The notes under the pieces: model-generated | The model's input: the letters and a program-made list of their open reading frames with translations, nothing else | Databases searched by the model: none | What the model was told of the DNA's origin: nothing | Position numbers and translations under genes: made by a program | Shown: positions 12,065-22,446 of the stretch, piece by piece | Layout: every line of letters begins with the position of its first letter | Numbering within the stretch: position 1 is the first letter of the stretch | Source: Podospora comata | Lineage: Eukaryota; Ascomycota; Sordariomycetes; Sordariales; Podosporaceae | NCBI GenBank assembly: GCA_017354895.1 | Contig: CP071496.1 | Span: forward strand, 2,046,001-2,110,000 | DNA: 64,000 bases | Reading direction: 5' to 3'

Positions 12065-12556
12065 GGAGTAGATTGGCCGACAGTCACAGGTTAGGTAGAC
12101 GAGCGAGTTGAATTGATGAAAGCGTTTGTGCATTAAACTCGGAGGGTAGTCTGCGTGACTGTGTAGTGGTTGAGATCCGATACGGCTGTGAATTGCATCT
12201 CTCCTTTGAGGTATCATTCACGCGAACCTATAGTTGCATTTTCAATAAGATGGCCTGTGACATCTGATAGGTCAACGGCATCTGCTGCAGGTGATGGGCA
12301 AGGGGAGAAGTATGAGATGTGATTCGCTGGGAATTCAAGACGGTTTAATTTGGAGGTGAAGGCCGGGGTGGCTTCTGCGGTAAGACGTTTTGGAAATTTA
12401 TTAAAGGTCATCTTTCCTTTTCAAAATGAGCACTCAAGCTCGTGATGGGGGTTTTCGGTTGACATCAACGCATATTTTCACGTCGTGCCAGCATTGCCAT
12501 TGTTGATACGGCGCAACAAAAGAAGTCACATAACCTTTCACCAACTCAACGTCAAA

Positions 12557-14383
12557 ATGGCATGGAACCACACCTCTACCGTGACGGCCTCGTCTCTACA
12601 GGTCCCCTTTTTAGGGAATCTCGTCGAGTCTCTGTCCGTTACTGCTCTTGTCATTCTGTTTACGACCTATGCGATTCTATACTTTGCTCAGACGATTCCA
12701 CTGTCAAAGAATGAACCGCCCATCATCCCTTCAAGGATCCCATTTCTGGGCCATGTGTTTGGGATGCTGTTTCAGGGGGGCAGATATGTGAAGAATTTGG
12801 GGTGAGTGTGGTGTTTTCTAGGTTCTGAGGAAAACGACGAGACTGTGCTATTTTGGCATATGCCTCGCAAGATTGCCTAAAGCACTGAATAATAGTCCAG
12901 ACACCCGGTGGTCTGTTCTGAGGACGGATCGCCTCTCAGCAGCCATCTTCCAACCCCCAGGTCCACCTACCGTTCTCCCCTTTTTGTACTTTCAACATCT
13001 CTGTCCTTACAACCGTCTGATACATACTAACCCTTGCCGCTCCCTTCCAGCCTCCAAAACCCCCACCACCCAATCTTCACCCTCCCCATCCCCCTCTCTC
13101 GCATCTACATCATCACCTCGCCCACCCTCGCCCTCTCTCTCCAACGCCTCCCCCCCTCCACCCTCTCCTTCACCCCCCTCATCCCGAACATAACCAAGCG
13201 AGTCCTCGGTCTAAACCCCCACACTGTCGACGTCATCAGCCAGGCTATGGACCCCCTCCCAGGACAGCACATAGGCTTTCTAGCCGACATGGCCGACCTT
13301 GTAAAATCAACCCTCGCCCCCGGAGAAGAAATGAGCGCTCTCCTCTCCAGAATGGAGCACGAACTCAAATCGCTACTGAATGCTTACGTCCCCCCCCCTC
13401 CCTCCCAACGGGAAATCGATCTTCTCGCTTGGACAAGGAACCTCGTCGCCCTGGCCACAGCCCGCAGCCTCTACGGCGCGTCAAACCCCCTGGAGGGATT
13501 AGAGGGGTCATTCTGGGAATTCGACCACGGCCTCGGCGGGCTACTGGTCGGCATCTGTCCCCAGGTGACGGCGAGGAAGGCCTACCGCGGAAGGGAGAAA
13601 CTGGTCCAGTCTTTTGCGGCCTGGCTCCGAAACGGAAAACACAAAGAGGCAGACGTGGCACCCATCATCGCCAACCGGGTAGCCATGGCCGCGAAACACG
13701 GGTGGGAGCTACAAGAGGTAGCCAGGTCCGAAGTGAGCTTCCTATTCGCCGGGATCGTCAACACCGCCACGACGAGCTTCTGGGGTGTACTGCAGACGTT
13801 CAACGACCCAAAACTCCTGGGGGGATTAAGGGCAGAGTTGGCTGTTAATCCCAATAGCAAGACGATCGAGGCAAGGTTGAGGGATGCCAAGCTGCTCTTG
13901 GAGGCGGTGGTGAACGAGTGTTTGAGACTTGGGAGCGACACTTACTCCACGAGGGTGGTGGTCCCAAAGGGAGGGGTCGAGGTTGAAGTCAAAGGAAAAG
14001 AGTACTGGTTCCAGGGGGGCGCGGTGGTGCAGATTTCGGGGGGGACGATACATGCCTCCAAGGAAAACTGGGGGGAGGACGCGAGGGAATTCAAACCGGA
14101 GAGGTTCTTGAAGGGGGTCAGCTTCAAGAACTTTAGGGCTTTTGGTGGGGGGCAGACGCTCTGTCCGGGGAGGAATTTTGCCCTTGCTGTTGTCAGGTTG
14201 TTGATTGCCATGGTGGTGACCAAGTTTGATATCGAGGTTGTAGGCGGGAAGATCCCGGAGAGGGAGGACGGGGTGCTGCCGGTGCATATCCTGGAGCCCA
14301 AGGAGAGGGTGATGGTCAAGGTGAGCGTGAGGGATGAGAGAGAGTTTGGGGATTTTGGAGCAACAGACAAGACGAGTAGCTGA
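12557..14383 (+). CDS. Cytochrome P450 monooxygenase, membrane-anchored
   Basis: Heme-thiolate monooxygenase, 525 aa after splicing. Exon 1 is 12557-12801; a 249-bp intron (gtgagtg ... tactaac ... ccttccag) leads to exon 2, 13051-14383. Residues 24-47 form a hydrophobic N-terminal anchor, followed by a Pro-rich hinge, so the protein should sit on the ER. Conserved P450 parts are visible: I-helix FLFAGIVNTATTSFW, K-helix ExxR with Glu371 and Arg374 (NECLRL), the PERF-like FKPERFL and the heme loop FGGGQTLCPGRNF with Cys453 as iron ligand. The overall style (NECLRL, TLCPGRNFA) recalls fungal P450s grouped near CYP7/CYP8-like enzymes. Substrate is not predictable. It ends 200 bp from the convergent ornithine cyclodeaminase-like gene. 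The intron is longer than its neighbours', so an undetected small exon cannot be excluded. Confidence 0.9.
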
Positions 14384-14583
14384 TGGGTATACCGCCACGC
14401 TGTGGACAGAAAAGAGAGCCCTTGCTAACCAGACAATGTGCCATGCATGTACCTCTCAAGTAACATACAAATTCACTCCACCCCCTACAGCAAACCCATG
14501 TTCTGTTCCCCCAACCGATCCATTCCTTCGTGAAAGCGATGAGGTGTCTAAAACCGCAGCGAACCAGGCCTCAAAAAGCCCCC

Positions 14584-15987
14584 CTAGAACCCCTCGATCC
14601 GACTCCCCACGCCCTTCTCCCCAGCAAACCTCACAATCTCCATCCCCACACTTAAATCCATCAGCCCCAAACCCACACTCTTGTAAATGACATTCCCTTC
14701 CGCAAGCCACTTGGCCAGTTTCCGGTGATCCTTATCCTGCTCCTCGCCCTTCTCCCCAACCTCTTGTTTGTTATTCTCCTTCTCATCCCTGTGATGCCGA
14801 TGGTGACGGTGCTCGTGATAATCATTAAGTATCACCAGCTCGCCCAACCTATTTCCACATTAGCAGTGCTCAACGATGACAAACAAAAAAACAAACATAC
14901 TCAACCAACATCTCGGGCCTGCACCCCGCCCGAATCAACTCCCCCGCCTCCTTCAACGCCCCATCCAACGTATCAACAACCACAACCCCCCCCTCCTCGG
15001 CATGCTTATGCCAATGCCAGTGATGCTTCCCCCCCACCCCGTGATGATGCCTCTTCAACGCCTGCTGTATCACCTCCTGCGGAATCTCCTGCATATCCGG
15101 CTTATAACTCCCAATAGCCACAATCAACCTCCCCTTCTGCCTCCCCTCATGACTGGTCAGAATCCCCCCATCCCACAGCGGTTTCGTGCTCGGAGTACAA
15201 CAGATAATCACATCTGACTCCAGCAATTGCTCCTTCAGCAACCTCTCATACTCATTATGCGCCGGCGTCAAAACCGAAAACTGGGTGTTTTCCCAGCCTT
15301 CCTTCTCCCTGTTTGGACATGTCACAAACGACTTGAGGAGGGAGGACACCGGCGGCGAGAATGACCGGGACAAAATGTTGACCTGGTGAATATGCTGCCC
15401 CAGCAAAAGCAAAGAGAGCCGGATATGCCAGTACGCCTGGGCACCAGTCCCAAAAACGGTAATGGTTTTCAAATGGGACGAGGGGTCTCGCTTCGAGATG
15501 AGCAGCAGGGAAGCCAACGCAGTGCGAAAGGCCGTCAGAGTAGAGGCGTGGAGGAATCCAAGGGGCGTGCCGTGAGGTGAGAACAACGTTATCGCGCCGG
15601 TGGGTTTGATGTTTTCCTTTGGGCGTGCGTCTTCATCCCCTTCGGCAGAAGGGGAGGTTAACGTGACGACTACATCGCATTAGCATAAACCCCCTGACAA
15701 GTAGAACCAGGGGCTGGAATACCTTTCATCCCCGTCCCGACAGAGCTAGAACTCGGCATGAACAACGTCGTGGCCCCGGTGGCCTTGCTGTTTATCGACG
15801 TCCTCTCCGGCTGGTGGATCTCCGGGGCGGCGGTGACGGCAGCATTTTCTTTAGAGGGGACAGTCGTGGCGGTTGAATACTCGTGCAACGCCCCTCTCAA
15901 AACCCCCATAAACCTCTGGAGCTCTTCCTTGGTCAAGTTGGAGACCAGCCCCGAGATCTGGTCGTCGGTTAACACGGTGAGAGTCAT
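14584..15987 (-). CDS. Ornithine cyclodeaminase/mu-crystallin family protein with His-rich insertions
   Basis: NAD(P)-dependent family that includes ornithine cyclodeaminase, alanine dehydrogenase-like enzymes and ketimine reductase (mu-crystallin); 432 aa. Exons on the minus strand are 15987-15723, 15669-14901 and 14848-14584, with introns of 53 and 52 bp. The first splice restores TGMKVVTLTSP, which follows the family's substrate-binding region. The dinucleotide fold is marked by VFGTGAQAYWHIRL, and DVIICCTPSTKPLWDG and NVIYKSVGLGLMDLS are typical of the family. Unusual are two His-rich segments absent from ordinary members: one beside ALKRHHHGVGGKHH (about 15000-15060) and one at DYHEHRHHRHHRDE followed by a charged stretch (about 14740-14825). 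The precise reaction is unknown. A GA-repeat lies in its leader. Confidence 0.88.
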
Positions 15988-15988
15988 A

Positions 15989-16016
<28 letters not shown>
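15989..16016 (+). repeat. (TC)14 microsatellite upstream of the cyclodeaminase-like gene
   Basis: Uninterrupted TC dinucleotides immediately before the minus-strand start codon at 15987, so the mRNA leader would carry (GA)14 directly before AUG. Confidence 0.9.
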
Positions 16017-16021
<5 letters not shown>

Positions 16022-16942
16022 CTGTCGATCAACTGCTATTCTTGGAAACTCAAACCCAACTATTCTGAAACCCCGAAGCTCCCGGCGTCGGTGTGTTCGG
16101 AGCAAAAGTCTCGCTCGGGAGAAAAGGCTGCAAGTGAACTTGGTCGGTGGAGGGATAGAGCCGGCTCGACCAGATACAAGCGGAGGTCTTGGCGCCCTTT
16201 GACAGAAAGCTTGGCTCTGGCTTCGTTCAATGAAGTTCTCGTAGAGGAGTGGAATCTCTCGATGAATTGTGGTTGAATTTGAGTGTTTTTGGCGCAGTAT
16301 CAGAGCCGATTGGGCAAGTGATGATGATGATGATATCAAAGCAAAAAGAAAAACCCCAACTGCATAAATGCAATACCACCATCCTCCCGTGCCTTCGTCC
16401 TCATGTCAACCACACACAATCCCCACTTCTTCCCGTTCCCGCTTTCCCCACAAGTTGTTTCCGACGTCACCTCCTTGAAAGAAGCTGCTCGTCATCTTCA
16501 GTTGGGAAACTAGCAATAATCAGACGGCAGAAGCGGGTGCTACGAGCTCAGGCTCGGGCTCGGGCTCGGGCTCGGGCATGTCAGGGCGGTATTCTGCAAG
16601 GGGCATCAGTTATTAGCAGCCAGATCGACTTGAAGTTGGTCCCAAGCAGTCAAATCAACAGCAAATTCAAGAGCTCGACGCAAGACGCATGATAACTATC
16701 CCATCAACGGATACCAAAAACCATAAAAGCAGCTAAACTGACAAAAAGCAATGCATATAACAATATCAAATGAAGCTACCGTCCTAGCAATGCAGTCCAT
16801 CCATCCCAGTGCCAACTCCTTTTCAACTCCCAATACCAATGAACCAAAAAAAACCAAAAAAAAAAACCAAAAAAAACCAAACATCGCCATGAACGACGCC
16901 CCCAGAGACCTAAAAGCAAACGAAACACCACCAAACACCTCC
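16017..16942. other. Intergenic region between the cyclodeaminase-like gene and carbonic anhydrase
   Basis: This is the upstream region of the cyclodeaminase-like gene and the 3' region of carbonic anhydrase. A hexanucleotide GGCTCG repeat (about 4.5 copies) is at 16551-16577, ATG-like TGA triplets repeat at 16318-16332, and an A-rich AACCAAAA repeat tract covers about 16845-16881 close to the carbonic anhydrase stop. No gene is supported. Confidence 0.5.
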
Positions 16943-17768
16943 TCATTTAACACTCATCTCCCCCCTCCCCCCCCTAAAAACAATCTGCGCATGCCTACCC
17001 CTGACCACATCCTCCTGCCCATCCAACCCCAGTCCCCCCTTCCCCTTCGTCCCCAACCCCAAATCCCTAATCCTCCCACACCCAATCTCAAACAAACACC
17101 CATGCACCTGCAACCCCCGCTCCTCGATCGCCTCCCTCACCGTCACATTCGCCATCAAGACATTGACCCCCGCCTCAACATTCAACTCCGCAATCTTGGT
17201 CCCCCTAGCCCTCTCATCCTTTATCGCATCCAGCACCTCCTTATTAGCATACCTCACCGCCCTCAACGGCGCAAGCCACGTATCCAGCACCCCCCCAACC
17301 CTGGAGTCGCCCAGGGCAGCAGCGGCACCGCCGCAGGAAGTGTGCCCGCATAAAACGACATGCTTGACCTTGAGGTGGGCAACCGCGTATTCGATCACGG
17401 CCGAGGTGTTGATGTCGGTTGGGGCGATGATGTTGGCTATGTTGCGGTGGACGAAGACGTCGCCGGGTTGGAGGCCTAGGATTGTGGTTTCCGGGCAGCG
17501 GGAGTCGGAGCAGCCTAGCCAGACTGGTGGGAGTCTGTTAGCTTGAGGACTGTTTGAGAGAGGGGGAAATGGCTTACGGATCTGGGGTGTTTGCCCGTCT
17601 GCGAGCTTGGGGAAGAAGTGGGGGTTTTGGTGGGATTTGTACCCGGCCCAGGCGTTGTTGGAGCTGAGGGCGTAGAGGAAGTGGTCGTCTGGGTGGAGGG
17701 GCATGTTAGTTGGCTGCTTTTCAAGGATATGAAAAGGGAATATCGACGAGGTTTCGCTTACCCTCCAT
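16943..17768 (-). CDS. Beta-class carbonic anhydrase
   Basis: Zinc enzyme that interconverts CO2 and bicarbonate; 232 aa, normal for fungal beta-carbonic anhydrases. Exons on the minus strand are 17768-17762 (only ATGGAGG), 17688-17578 and 17523-16943, with introns of 73 and 54 bp. The first intron has a good donor (gtaagc) and a CTAAC branch point 20 nt before the acceptor, and gives the start MEDDHFLYALSSN. A start inside it (MPLHPDD) is the alternative. The second intron is a multiple of three and reads through, but removing it restores ILWLGCSDSRCPETT. Zinc ligands Cys44, His100 and Cys103 and the Asp46-Arg48 dyad are present (CSDSR and GHTSCGG). There is no clear mitochondrial targeting sequence, so cytosolic is likely. 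Confidence 0.93.
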
Positions 17769-19556
17769 CGTTTTATTCGTTGAAGATATATGTAAGTGAT
17801 GTAAGTAAGTAAGTCGGTGATGTACGAAGTAAGGTAGGTAGCTCCTGCTGTGCTACTGCTCAGAGAAAGAGACTGGAGAAAACAAGTCGAAACCTAAAAA
17901 TCAGGAAGGATGGCTCCCAGAATATTAAACAAGAGTCCAGTTGGCAGCGCGCGATTTTTGTCGTGTAAGTCGGGTCGTCCGGGGATTGTGGTCAGGTACA
18001 CAAAGTGTATGTTGGGGGGGTGGGCTGAGAGTGAAAGGTCCAAGTCAGGGAAGTCAGGTTCAAGTCAGACGATGGAATGAGGGGGGGAGGGGGAAAGCAA
18101 AGGCCTTCCCACCCGGTATTTTTATATGTAGCCAACCGTCAAGTATAACCTTACCACTTCCCCCCTCTCCCTCGAATCAGTCCCCCTGCCCCCTAACTCG
18201 GATTAGCTTCCCTCTCTTCGTCGGGATGGACCGAACTCAGATCCCCCTTCCCCCTCTCCCCCTCCCAAAAGTCCGTGTGATCGTGTCGCCAGCTTTAGCA
18301 GCCGCACCCGTAACTCGAGGTCACAGCTCGCCTGCCTTTTTCCCCCTGGCTCGGTTCATCCCAACCTTGCAAAAGGAAAGGGGGAGGGGAGGATTTTCCA
18401 AGCAAAGCAATACCCCCAGGTTTCAACCGCATCTGGCGCCAGCTCCTGCCTGCTGACCTTGTTCCCCCCAGTAAAACCATCCTTCCCAGTGTGTCATCGC
18501 TCCCTTTCAGCTCCCCCTCCTTCTCTCCGCCAGCGTAGCTCCATCCCACGTTCACCAACAAACCAGCCTTGTAGGTAACCGACCGATCCGGGGATAGAGG
18601 ATACGCCGCACAGACCAAAAAATGGTTGAGTGCAACCATCCCATGGCCAGACAAGCCTCACTCCGCCATCCCGCGGGGGTTGCAAACAAGTCCCGAGCAG
18701 TTCGAACAGACCCCCTCTTGGCACTGTCAAGCTTAACCTCTTCCCCTCCAAATCTGAAATCGAACATGAAACTCTGCCATGTCCTCCATCATGGGCAAAG
18801 CACAACAACAGCATCTCCTTCTTTATCGCCAATTCCCCCTCCCCCGCAAAGTTGAAACATGAAGCTGCAGTCAAAGAGTCTAAGCTATCCATTCCCCAGC
18901 CATCAGCTCCTTCATCACTCCAAGCATTTCCAAGCTTCCGGGAACAGGACGGGGTAAACTTTAGTCGAGGTCTAGAGATATCTACAGCAACTGATTGGAC
19001 ACAACGCGCTGAAACCCTATCCCTATCATCTGTTAGCCGAAGCACAATAAGAAAGGCTGGCTGAACCTGCCGTGCAGCAGGACATGTCACGGCAAAAAAC
19101 AAAATGATGAACGCGGTGAGACACGGAGTTCATCCCGCGGGGGTCAGTTCCATGGAATACTTCTTCCCGGGTCTGTCGATCCTTCACTGGTGTTGCATAA
19201 CATACACAGCTATCACGGCCAAGTCTTCGAAACACCAAACACTGAGCCAATCCTGCCGCCGAGAGCAGTCGCAGCCGGGACGTTACTAGTACCCAACTCT
19301 GTGATCCCCCACATCTGCGGCACCAGGAGCTCATTCACCCCCCTTCACCACCAAGGACCCAGCACAGTGAACAGTGTTTAGAAGACTTTCGCATTAAGGG
19401 GGGTATCAAGCAATCCATTCGTGTCCCATCCGAAGAAACAATTCATTATCCGCATCTTGGCGGAAGCAAGGCTGTTTATTTCACCCTGATCTGGTTTTGG
19501 TAGTCCCGTACGCCATTCGTAAGTGCAACAACGCCCAATCGACCTTTTATGCTTCC
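17769..19556. other. Intergenic region, carbonic anhydrase promoter side and eL8 3' side
   Basis: Neither strand shows a supported gene in 1.8 kb. Pyrimidine-rich tracts at 18150-18260 and 18470-18560 look like promoter/leader sequence. The longest frame (minus strand 18494-19102, 202 codons) has no recognisable motif and no splice signals that would add one. Sequence near 19013 contains an AAACCCTA telobox-like element. Confidence 0.4.
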
Positions 19557-20713
19557 TTAAACCTTGATGGCGTTGGCAAGAGCCTTCTCGCGCTTGGCGA
19601 TACGCTGCTGGGCCTTGTAACCCATGATGCCACCACCCCACTTCTTGCGGGCATCCTCGTTCTTCTCGAGGTAACCCTCCTTGATGGCGGAGACAAGCTT
19701 GGAGAACTCGTTCTTGTCCTCGGAGCGGACCTCGGTAAGGGCGAGGACGGCAGCGGTCTAAATAGCAGTCAGAAAAGAGTTTGGTGGAAAAAAAAAAAAA
19801 GAAGAAAAACATACCTTCTTGTGGACGACAGTGCCGAGTCTGGCCTTGCCCTTGATGATAGCATAGGGGACACCCATCTTGCGGCAGAGGGCGGGGAGGA
19901 AGATGACGAGCTCAATGGGGTCGACATCGTTGGGGATGAGGACAAGAGAAGCCTTCTTGTTCTCAATGAGGCCGACGACGTGGTTGAGACCGTACTTGAC
20001 GGCGTAGGGCTTCTTGGAGACGTCCTCCTTCTTCTTGCCCTCCTTGATGGCGGTGGCCTCCTTGAGGAGACGCTCCTTCTTCTCGACCTTGGTCTCAGGG
20101 CGGTACTTGTTGAGGAGCTTGAAAGCCTGGGCAGCGGTGTTCTTGTCGAGAACCTGCTGGAACTGGGCGATCGCAGGGGGGACCTTCAGGCGGAGGTTGA
20201 GGATCTTCTTCTGGCGCTGGAGACGGATGTACTCGGGCCACTTGACCATGCGCGAGAGGTTGCGCTTGGGCTGGATGTCCTGGCCGATACCGAAGTTGCG
20301 AGAACGCTTCTCAAGGAGAGGGTTCTAACTGCGTGTCAGCGCGTTCAACAGGTTGCGATCAAGAAGACGGGACTAACCTTGGGGGCCTTCTTGCCAGCCT
20401 TTCCCTGGGGGAAGGGGGCGGGGGCGGTTCTCTTTCCAGACTTGGGAGGCTATCATTGAGAAGAAGACATCAGCTAATGTTCGACATTGACTGGTGGTCT
20501 TCTAGAACTCTAAAGAGCGGACGGGCGAGAGGCGTTCCCAGCCAAACACCACGATCCAGCTCAAGCCATATCATCACCTGCGGTCTTGCGACCAACAGGC
20601 GGAAATATCCATGCGACTCGAGAAATCGAGCGCAGAATTGATAGCAGTAGCAGGTGCGCATCCAAAGATGGCACCGCCATGCCTATATCTCAACCAGCAA
20701 ATATGCTTACCAT
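19557..20713 (-). CDS. RPL8: 60S ribosomal protein eL8 (L7a/Rpl8)
   Basis: Component of the large ribosomal subunit, 261 aa (yeast Rpl8 is 256). Exons on the minus strand are 20713-20711 (the ATG alone), 20449-20378, 20324-19815 and 19757-19557; introns are 261, 53 and 57 bp. The assembled start is [18 protein letters not shown], followed by [20 protein letters not shown], the classic fungal L8 N terminus. The L7Ae-type RNA-binding core is visible as [19 protein letters not shown] and [16 protein letters not shown]. The C terminus ([16 protein letters not shown]...) is also typical. An exon holding only the start codon followed by a long first intron is common in fungal ribosomal protein genes. 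Divergent from NCS6. Confidence 0.97.
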
Positions 20714-21105
20714 TTTGTCGTTGGGCGTTGGCTCTGTACCGGGAGCTTGTCGATGAGAAGAAGTCTGGAGAAAAGAAATTTTGGCGGAGCTTGCAATAGA
20801 AAAAGAGGATTGTGGATTGATGAAAAAAAGCTCGGGCCACCAGTAGGGTTCAGTGGGGCAGATTGCTGAGAGCCAGTGCGCCAACCAAGTGTGGGGCAGC
20901 TGGTGGAAGATCTAGGCTCACCCCACCCGTAGACTGACCTTGGCATCAAGTTCGGGCCTTTGACTCAAGGTTGGAGTGAGAACTTGTAGTATGAGTTTGA
21001 TGTTCGACATTCACATATTCAGTTCTTGAAGGACTAGTCACTCAATACTAGAGCACAACACTTTAGGAACTCTTCCAGTTCAACAGAAACCAGACAAAGC
21101 CCAGC
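20714..21105. promoter_or_regulatory. Shared divergent promoter, RPL8 and NCS6
   Basis: The two start codons, on opposite strands, are 392 bp apart, so both promoters must lie here (part of RPL8 control may be in its long first intron). The minus strand carries a near-telobox AACCCTAC around 20843-20850. No TATA box stands out. Confidence 0.6.
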
Positions 21106-22317
21106 ATGGCGCCATCACTATGTGCCATCTGCAAGACCGAAAGGGCATACATCAAGCGACCCAAGAACCACGCAAAGCTCTGCCGAGAGTGCTTCATCAG
21201 AGTCTTCGAGGACGAAATCCACCACACCATCACATCATCCAAAATATTCTACCCCGGAGAGAAAGTTGCCATTGGAGCCTCCGGTGGCAAGGATTCGACA
21301 GTCTTGGCCTCCGTTCTCAAGACACTCAACGAACGACATGGATACGGACTAGATCTTGTCTTACTGAGCATAGACGAGGGCATCACCGGCTACCGAGACG
21401 ACTCCCTCCAAACAGTCAAGAACAATGCCGTCCAATACGGCATGCCCCTGACAATAGTTGGATACAAAGAGCTATACGACTGGACCATGGACGAGGTCGT
21501 CCAGACCATCGGCAAAAAGGGGAACTGCACCTACTGCGGTGTCTTTCGACGGCAGGCTCTCGACAGGGGCGCAAAGATGTTAGGGATCAAGCATGTTGTC
21601 ACCGGGCACAATGCAGACGATGTGGCCGAGACGGTCATGATGAACCTGCTGCGCGCGGACCTGTCGCGTCTCTCGCGAAGCACCAGTATTGTGACAGGAG
21701 ACAACAGGTCTGAGGTGAAGAGAAGCAAGCCACTCAAGTACGCATACGAGAAGGAGATTGTGCTGTATGCCTTCCACAAGAAGCTCGAGTACTTCAGCAC
21801 CGAGTGTATCTACAGTCCCGAGGCCTTCCGTGGAAGCGCCCGGGGTCTCATCAAGCAGCTGGAAAAAGTACGACCAAGCGCTATCCTGGATATTGTACGA
21901 AGTGGAGAGGACATGGCAAGATTGGTGCCCGGAGAGTCACCATCGTCTTGCGGGTGCAAAGGACAGAAAGCGCAAGCACCTGTGGCCGCTGCTGTGGAAG
22001 AGGGCATAGGTGGTTGCGGGTCAACAAACAGCCGCACTCCAGGAGGTGAAATGGCCGCCTTGGATAAGCAGCTCAGGGAGAACGAAGAGTACGCAGAGCT
22101 AGAGGTCGACGTCACAAAGACAATACCCAAGCCAAAGCAAGGAGAGAAGGAGACACAAAAGGAACTACCCATCAGAACTGCCAGTGCTCCATCAAAGGGA
22201 GGACGACAGGTTCTAGGACAGTGTAAGCGCTGCGGGTACATGTCAAGCCAGGAGATATGTCAGGCATGCACGCTCCTGGAGGGGCTGAACAAGAACCGGC
22301 CCCAGATACAGATTTAA
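21106..22317 (+). CDS. NCS6: Cytoplasmic tRNA 2-thiolation protein 1 (NCS6/CTU1)
   Basis: ATP-pyrophosphatase that, with NCS2/CTU2 and the Urm1 sulfur-carrier route, thiolates U34 of cytosolic tRNAs for Lys, Glu and Gln. Single exon, 403 aa. The PP-loop SGGKDST is at 59-65. N-terminal zinc-finger cysteines occur as CAIC (6-9) and CREC (26-29). [11 protein letters not shown] carries the conserved catalytic/cluster CxxC, followed by [19 protein letters not shown], a hallmark of the TtcA/Ctu1 family. Fungal members carry a further C-terminal zinc finger, seen here as CKRCGYMS and CQACTLL. The segment between about 280 and 360 is a low-complexity linker. No intron is needed. Confidence 0.97.
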   Translation: MAPSLCAICKTERAYIKRPKNHAKLCRECFIRVFEDEIHHTITSSKIFYPGEKVAIGASGGKDSTVLASVLKTLNERHGYGLDLVLLSIDEGITGYRDDSLQTVKNNAVQYGMPLTIVGYKELYDWTMDEVVQTIGKKGNCTYCGVFRRQALDRGAKMLGIKHVVTGHNADDVAETVMMNLLRADLSRLSRSTSIVTGDNRSEVKRSKPLKYAYEKEIVLYAFHKKLEYFSTECIYSPEAFRGSARGLIKQLEKVRPSAILDIVRSGEDMARLVPGESPSSCGCKGQKAQAPVAAAVEEGIGGCGSTNSRTPGGEMAALDKQLRENEEYAELEVDVTKTIPKPKQGEKETQKELPIRTASAPSKGGRQVLGQCKRCGYMSSQEICQACTLLEGLNKNRPQIQI

Positions 22318-22446
22318 CATTTTGTACACCACCATGGTGTCGAAGAGGATCATGAGAATGAGGTCGTTCGCGGTCTATCATATGTGCGCCCTCTTCTTTC
22401 GACATCAGTGCCTTCTTCTTCTTTACGCCGCCTCCATCCTTGTTGA

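Larger units (their letters stand above)
11786..12094 (+). other. Repeat-rich open frame continuing in phase after the PAN2 stop
   Basis: Reading on in the PAN2 frame past its TAG gives 102 sense codons before the next TAG. It holds four tandem 21-nt units (11831-11914) coding the heptads EEEKSGP, EVEESGP, KEEENAS and EEEESGV, then two 66-nt units (11933-11998 and 11999-12064) coding related 22-residue blocks beginning VRIRRRR and VRILRRR. Every repeat length is a multiple of three. It may be a stop-readthrough or alternatively spliced PAN2 tail, a relic of a longer C terminus, or a chance open frame in a purine-rich 3' UTR. Nothing known about PAN2 predicts such a tail. Confidence 0.4.

Noticed and set aside
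12557-17768. P450, cyclodeaminase-like and carbonic anhydrase genes as a biosynthetic cluster
   Set aside because: No backbone synthase, transporter or regulator is nearby, and carbonic anhydrase is a housekeeping enzyme; adjacency alone does not support a cluster.
18494-19102. 202-codon minus-strand frame
   Set aside because: No recognisable motif, no adjacent exons and composition like the surrounding non-coding DNA.
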